From contig DATCYF010000022.1 of NCBI GenBank assembly GCA_036570425.1, forward strand, positions 167,867 to 231,866: DNA of 64,000 nucleotides, given 5' to 3'. Position 1 is the first letter of the stretch, and each line of letters starts with the position of its first letter. Shown piece by piece: positions 60,596-64,000 of this stretch. The stretch is from Rhizorhapis sp036570425. Its GTDB lineage: Bacteria > Pseudomonadota > Alphaproteobacteria > Sphingomonadales > Sphingomonadaceae. The position numbers and the translations under genes were made by a program. Below the pieces are notes generated by a model that saw only the letters and a list, made by a program, of their open reading frames with translations, ran no database searches and was not told where the DNA came from.

Positions 60596-61914
60596 GCTGC
60601 CAACTCCTGTTTTGGTGTGACCAATTCCCGGATGACCGATCCGAGGCCTTCCGTGCGCAGGTCGACCGCAAGTCCCTCGGCACTGACCGTGACCCGCTCG
60701 ATCAGCAGCCGGGCGATGCGGGCCTGCTCGGCCGGGAACAGTGATTCCCAAAGCCCGTCAAAGCCCGCCAGCGCATTGACCACATCGTTCTCGGTCATGG
60801 CGGGATCGTTCCTACGCGCAGCCTCCATGGCCCGCGCCGCGATTTCCGGGGTGCGCAGCAGCGACCGGATGTGCTGGACGACGGCGCCCTCGACCATCCC
60901 GGCATTGAGCCGGACAAAGCTGTCGCGGCCTTCGTACCCCCGGTTCCGGATCGCGTCCATCGAGGTGTAGTACCGGTAATGCCTGCTGCCCTTTTTCGTC
61001 ACTGTCGGCGTCATGGCGATGCCGCGATCCGTGAAGATCAGACCTTTCAGCAGCGCCGTGGTCTGGGTGCGGGTGTTGGCCGCGCGCTGGCGCGGGCTTT
61101 CCTGCAGGATGGCATGGACCTGATCCCAGAGCGGCTCGTCGATGATGGCCTGATGCTCGCCGGGATAGCTCGTGCCTTTGTGGACGGCCTCGCCGAGGTA
61201 GAGCCGGTTGCGGAACAGCTTGTACAGGAACCCCTTGTCGATCGGCTTGCCGCGCTTGTTCAGGGTGCCGCCCGCCACCAGCTCCCGGGTCAGCAGGGTG
61301 GCCGATCCCAGCTCGACAAACCGCTGGAAGATGTGGCGGACCGTAGCGGCCTCGGCCTCGTTGATCACCAGCTTGCGGTCGACGATGTCGTACCCCATCG
61401 GCACGAACCCGCCCATCCACATGCCCTTGGCGCGGCTGGCGGCGAACTTGTCGCGGATGCGTTCACCGGTGACCTCACGTTCGAACTGGGCGAATGACAG
61501 CAGGATGTTCAGCGTCAGCCGCCCCATCGAGGTCGTGGTGTTGAACGCCTGCGTCACCGACACGAAGGTCACGTTGTTGCGGTCGAAGGCCTCGACCAGC
61601 TTGGCGAAGTCCATCAGCGATCGTGACAGGCGGTCGATCTTGTAGACGACGATGACGTCGACCAGCCCGGCCTCGATGTCTTCAAGCAGGGTTTTCAGCC
61701 CCGGCCGTTCGAGCGATCCGCCGGAATACCCGCCGTCGTCGTAACGTTCGCGCATGCAAACCCAGCCCTCAGCGCGCTGGCTGGCGATATAGGCCTCGCA
61801 GGACTCGCGCTGGGCATCGAGGCTGTTGAACTCCATGTCCAACCCTTCTTCGCTGGATTTGCGGGTGTAGACGGCGCAACGCATGCGCCGCATCGGTGCC
61901 GTGATGTTGGTCAT
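60592..61914 (-). CDS. Serine recombinase (resolvase N-domain, recombinase domain)
   Basis: A 440-residue serine recombinase. The catalytic Ser lies in YTRKSSEEG, with DALIVYKIDR-like VIVVYKIDRLSRSL and the FEREVTGERIRDK region. A Recombinase domain follows (PMGYDIVDRKLVINEAEAATVRHIF ... GFLYKLFRNRLYLGEAVHKG). The zinc-ribbon position (LLKGLIFTDRG) lacks the usual cysteines. ATG 61914 overlaps the DUF2924 stop. It may excise or integrate the surrounding island. Confidence 0.93.
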   Translation of the reverse strand: MTNITAPMRRMRCAVYTRKSSEEGLDMEFNSLDAQRESCEAYIASQRAEGWVCMRERYDDGGYSGGSLERPGLKTLLEDIEAGLVDVIVVYKIDRLSRSLMDFAKLVEAFDRNNVTFVSVTQAFNTTTSMGRLTLNILLSFAQFEREVTGERIRDKFAASRAKGMWMGGFVPMGYDIVDRKLVINEAEAATVRHIFQRFVELGSATLLTRELVAGGTLNKRGKPIDKGFLYKLFRNRLYLGEAVHKGTSYPGEHQAIIDEPLWDQVHAILQESPRQRAANTRTQTTALLKGLIFTDRGIAMTPTVTKKGSRHYRYYTSMDAIRNRGYEGRDSFVRLNAGMVEGAVVQHIRSLLRTPEIAARAMEAARRNDPAMTENDVVNALAGFDGLWESLFPAEQARIARLLIERVTVSAEGLAVDLRTEGLGSVIRELVTPKQELAA

Positions 61915-62375
61915 GCAGCGTCCTTTCGTTCCCGCAGGCCGAAGAAGCGGTAGCCGTTCCACTGCGTGCCGGTGATGTCGCGGGCGATGGCCGACAGGGA
62001 CTTGTAGCGGCGGCCCTGCCAGTCGAACCCGTCCTTCAACACGGTGATGACGTGCTCGGCCCCGTTCCATTCGCGCACCAGCCGCGTGCCGATGACCGGG
62101 TTGCGCGGGTCGCTGATCACTGACTTTCGGACCTTCTTGCCCTCGACCTCGTCGGCCAGGGCATCGAGCAGCTGTCGCACGGGCTTCGACGGACCGCCCA
62201 AGGTCAGCTCTTGAATCCTGTAGGCCAAGCGTTGCTCCAGGAACGAGCGGCTGTTGTTCGGCGCCTCTGTCTCGAACAGCTTGTCCCACTCGGCCTTGAG
62301 CTCTTTGACCGACATGGCCTTCAGCGCCGCCAACCTGGCCAGCACCTGCGCATTGTCATCCTGTTTGTGCATCAT
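61911..62375 (-). CDS. DUF2924 domain protein
   Basis: A 154-residue protein of the DUF2924 family: helical N-terminus (MSVKELKAEWDKLFETEAP, then FLEQRLAYRIQEL) and a C-terminal domain (GTRLVREWNGAEHVITVLKDGFDWQGRRYKSLSAIARDITGTQWNGYRFFGL) that resembles a DNA-binding fold. The family regularly precedes serine recombinases in mobile regions. It overlaps genes on both sides by 4 bp. Confidence 0.87.
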   Translation of the reverse strand: MMHKQDDNAQVLARLAALKAMSVKELKAEWDKLFETEAPNNSRSFLEQRLAYRIQELTLGGPSKPVRQLLDALADEVEGKKVRKSVISDPRNPVIGTRLVREWNGAEHVITVLKDGFDWQGRRYKSLSAIARDITGTQWNGYRFFGLRERKDAA

Positions 62376-62605
62376 TGTCCTCCATTCCGGGCCTTTGCCC
62401 GGGGACGACTGACGCTCCTGGTGGGCAGGATTGCGAGTGAACTATCTCCGCTCGCGGCAGATAAAGAACTGGACTGTTCGCGCATGCGCAGCACGCCGGC
62501 GGCCACGATGCGACCCAACTCTGAAAGTCGGGCGTCTGGCGACATCTTGGATGGGCAAAGCCCATTTGGGTTGGATGTGTCGGTGGACATGGAGACCGTT
62601 CGCAA
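62372..62605 (-). CDS. Small recombinase-operon protein
   Basis: A 77-residue protein with a conserved-looking SPDARLSELGRIVAAGVLRMREQ stretch. Small proteins of this kind commonly precede DUF2924 genes. Its stop overlaps the DUF2924 start by 4 bp. Start uncertain (62605 or 62590). Function unknown. Confidence 0.6.
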   Translation of the reverse strand: MRTVSMSTDTSNPNGLCPSKMSPDARLSELGRIVAAGVLRMREQSSSLSAASGDSSLAILPTRSVSRPRAKARNGGQ

Positions 62606-62922
62606 TAGTGGGTGGCTGGCGACACGGTAGTTTTGAGAACGATCTTAAAACAAGCAAATTCATTTTGTTATCGTAGTCTTGCGAAATCATGAGCATTGCT
62701 TGGTGGTCACGATCCGCATCTTTGAATCGTCGCTCGGAACGCCTGCGAAATGCTTCGTAATTTGATTCGCGGAGGGTCGTTGATCGGCTACATTCTGACC
62801 TCGGCGCCCGGGTGTGCGGCCGGAGTTCACGGCAATGTGTCCTTGACCCCGGAACCCCTCGCAACTACGCTAATCCGCATAGAAGCGTGATTTTGAGGGT
62901 TGGCCCAAGCCATGATGAACCG
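62606..62922. other. 317-bp divergent intergenic region
   Basis: No gene is supported. It separates the recombinase operon from the XRE gene and must hold both promoters. An AT-rich patch with AACAA/TTGTT half-sites occurs near 62650-62675, a possible XRE operator. Confidence 0.5.
62843..62871 (+). promoter_or_regulatory. Candidate promoter of the XRE regulator gene
   Basis: TTGACC at 62843-62848 and TACGCT at 62866-62871 are spaced 17 bases. Transcription would start about 45 bases before the ATG at 62923. The -10 is a weak match. Confidence 0.35.
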
Positions 62923-63249
62923 ATGACCACTGACGGGACGAGTTTTGGACGTCAGATTTCCAAAGCCAGGAAGGCCAAGGCTCTCAGCCAGAAGGAGCTG
63001 GCTGCGAAGATCATGAAAGAGGAAGACGGCACAGCGATTTCACCGCAGTACCTCAACGATATCGAGCATGATCGGCGCAGCCCCACTTCGGATCACCTGA
63101 TCCGGCAGTTTGCGGAGGTGTTGAACATCGACGAAGGCGTTCTGTTCTTGCTGGCAGGGAAGATACCCGACGACCTCCGCAGCCAAGTCAGTGACCCAGC
63201 CAAGGCGGCCGAGGCATTCGTCAATTTCCGTCGCGCCATCACCAACTGA
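62923..63249 (+). CDS. XRE-family transcriptional regulator
   Basis: A 108-residue protein: an N-terminal helix-turn-helix (GRQISKARKAKALSQKELAAKI ... AISPQYLNDIEHDRRSPT) and a short helical tail. It sits 13 bp before the metallopeptidase gene, the usual regulator/anti-repressor arrangement of mobile elements and stress modules. ATG 62923 begins the domain; the open frame extends to 62812. Confidence 0.9.
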   Translation: MTTDGTSFGRQISKARKAKALSQKELAAKIMKEEDGTAISPQYLNDIEHDRRSPTSDHLIRQFAEVLNIDEGVLFLLAGKIPDDLRSQVSDPAKAAEAFVNFRRAITN

Positions 63250-63262
63250 CGGAGCGACGGCG

Positions 63263-63883
63263 ATGAGGATGATACGGGACCCAAAGGGCCGATTTCCAGA
63301 GCGCCCCTATTACACGAACGACGAACTCGATCGGGAGTGTGAGCGGCTTGTCCGGGATCTGCACCGCAAGCGGAACCAAGAGGCACGCCCCCGTATCACG
63401 ACGGATGAACTCCATCTGCTGATCGAGCTCAACGACGCCAGCCTGGATTCCTCTGCCGACCTGACGGTCTACGGCGACGATGTCGAAGGTGTGACGGCCT
63501 TCCATCCAGACGGAGATCCCGAAGTCGCAATCTCCGATCGGCTGGCTAACGATCCCCGCCGCGAGAACCGGCTACGCACGACCTTGGCCCATGAGTTCGG
63601 CCATGTGCATTTCCATAGACACCTTTGGGCGGGAAAGTTTCAGCATGGCCAGCTGTTCGACCGCAGGAGCCATGAGAACAAGGCGGTCTGCAAGCGCGAC
63701 ACGATCATTCAAGCCGCAAACTATGACTGGATGGAGTGGCAGGCCGGTTATGTCAGTGGCGCGATCCTGATGCCGGTCACGTCGATCCGCCGGCTGGTGT
63801 CCGAATATTGCCAGGAGCGTGATCTCCACGCTGCCGTGGCAGTGCGGTCAGACCATGGTCTGTTGATTGCTGCTGAGAAGTGA
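63263..63883 (+). CDS. ImmA/IrrE-family metallopeptidase
   Basis: A 206-residue zinc metallopeptidase with LAHEFGHVHFH (HExxH) and the downstream EWQAGYVSGAILMP helix carrying the third ligand. Such proteins cleave the XRE repressor encoded with them, releasing transfer or stress genes. The last codons and the stop coincide with the inverted terminus of an IS21-like element (repeat 63873-63886), so the C-terminus may be altered by insertion. Confidence 0.87.
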   Translation: MRMIRDPKGRFPERPYYTNDELDRECERLVRDLHRKRNQEARPRITTDELHLLIELNDASLDSSADLTVYGDDVEGVTAFHPDGDPEVAISDRLANDPRRENRLRTTLAHEFGHVHFHRHLWAGKFQHGQLFDRRSHENKAVCKRDTIIQAANYDWMEWQAGYVSGAILMPVTSIRRLVSEYCQERDLHAAVAVRSDHGLLIAAEK

Positions 63884-64000
63884 CCCGGGAAGGGCATAAA
63901 TTTCCACTGAGAAGTGACCCATGTTGAACTCACCCCTGGCTTTGGCGAGCGGGGGATCATGGAGTGTTGGACATGGCGTTATTGAGCGTAATCCGTCGCT
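63871..64000 (+). mobile_element. IS21-family insertion sequence, left end, truncated by window
   Basis: The 14-base sequence CTGAGAAGTGACCC occurs at 63873-63886 and again at 63907-63920, 34 bases apart. Repeated terminal motifs of this type are typical of IS21 elements, and an istA-like start follows. The element begins with TG at about 63871. Confidence 0.75.
63973..64000 (+). CDS. IstA-like transposase, N-terminal fragment
   Basis: Only nine codons are in the window. They read MALLSVIRR, which matches the beginning of IstA transposases of IS21 elements as I remember them, and lie just after the terminal repeats. The rest lies to the right of the window. Confidence 0.6.

Noticed and set aside
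61915..62289. N-terminal extension of the recombinase frame
   Set aside because: It lies inside the DUF2924 gene, and the ATG at 61914 with the ATGA overlap gives a normal resolvase N-terminus.
1..64000. CRISPR array or long tandem repeats
   Set aside because: No regularly spaced repeats were noticed; the only repeated motifs are the 28-bp pair, the IS21 terminal repeats and the RTX codons.

Overview
The window looks like chromosomal DNA of an alphaproteobacterium of the Sphingomonadaceae (Sphingobium/Sphingomonas type). Pointers are the high-GC coding style, the bifunctional CysNC, the mutS-glnD pair, the ubiquinol-cytochrome c chaperone/YceD pair, DUF1489 and DUF1134 (EipA) genes, a TonB-dependent receptor, and a sphingan-like exopolysaccharide (EPS) cluster with its own type I secretion genes. 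This placement rests on gene content, not on a search.

Positions 1-30.4 kb are mostly housekeeping. They hold sulfate activation (cysNC, truncated by the window edge, and cysQ), yceD and a bc1-complex chaperone, bamE, glnD-mutS, malic enzyme, two peptidases (pepP, ptrB), a thioesterase, an alpha/beta hydrolase and a long-chain acyl-CoA ligase. A cytochrome b561/molybdoenzyme pair, cfa, an AbrB-Doc toxin-antitoxin module, an orphan receiver protein, pgsA-moaD-moaE, an LplT-like transporter, a ZnuD-like TonB receptor with a candidate Zur site, and a chemoreceptor follow.

Positions 30.6-47.6 kb are a surface-polysaccharide region. It contains an AAA ATPase, a small membrane protein resembling exosortase-V accessory proteins, a polyprenyl-phosphate sugar transferase, a beta-helix protein with C-terminal RTX repeats, a methyltransferase, two acyl/acetyltransferases, two glycosyltransferases, a Wzy-like polymerase, a Wzx-like flippase, and a type I secretion adaptor and ABC transporter. 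The RTX protein is the obvious candidate cargo for that exporter. A 28-bp element occurs nearly identically in two divergent promoter regions of this cluster.

Positions 47.8-54.4 kb return to core genes: dinB, acs, a cyclophilin, mgtE, a DUF1489 gene and eipA, followed by tRNA-Ser(GCT) at 54.65 kb.

From 54.7 kb to the end the content is accessory and looks like a genomic island beside the tRNA. It has a two-gene McrBC-like system (a coiled-coil AAA+ ATPase of the McrB type and a DUF2357/PD-(D/E)xK nuclease with a cysteine-rich tail). Next comes a serine recombinase operon of four genes joined by 4-bp stop/start overlaps, then an XRE regulator with an ImmA/IrrE-type metallopeptidase. The end of an IS21-like element runs off the window. 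The McrBC-like pair resembles the coiled-coil nuclease tandem (CoCoNuT) class of type IV restriction systems and is the best candidate for an unusual system here.
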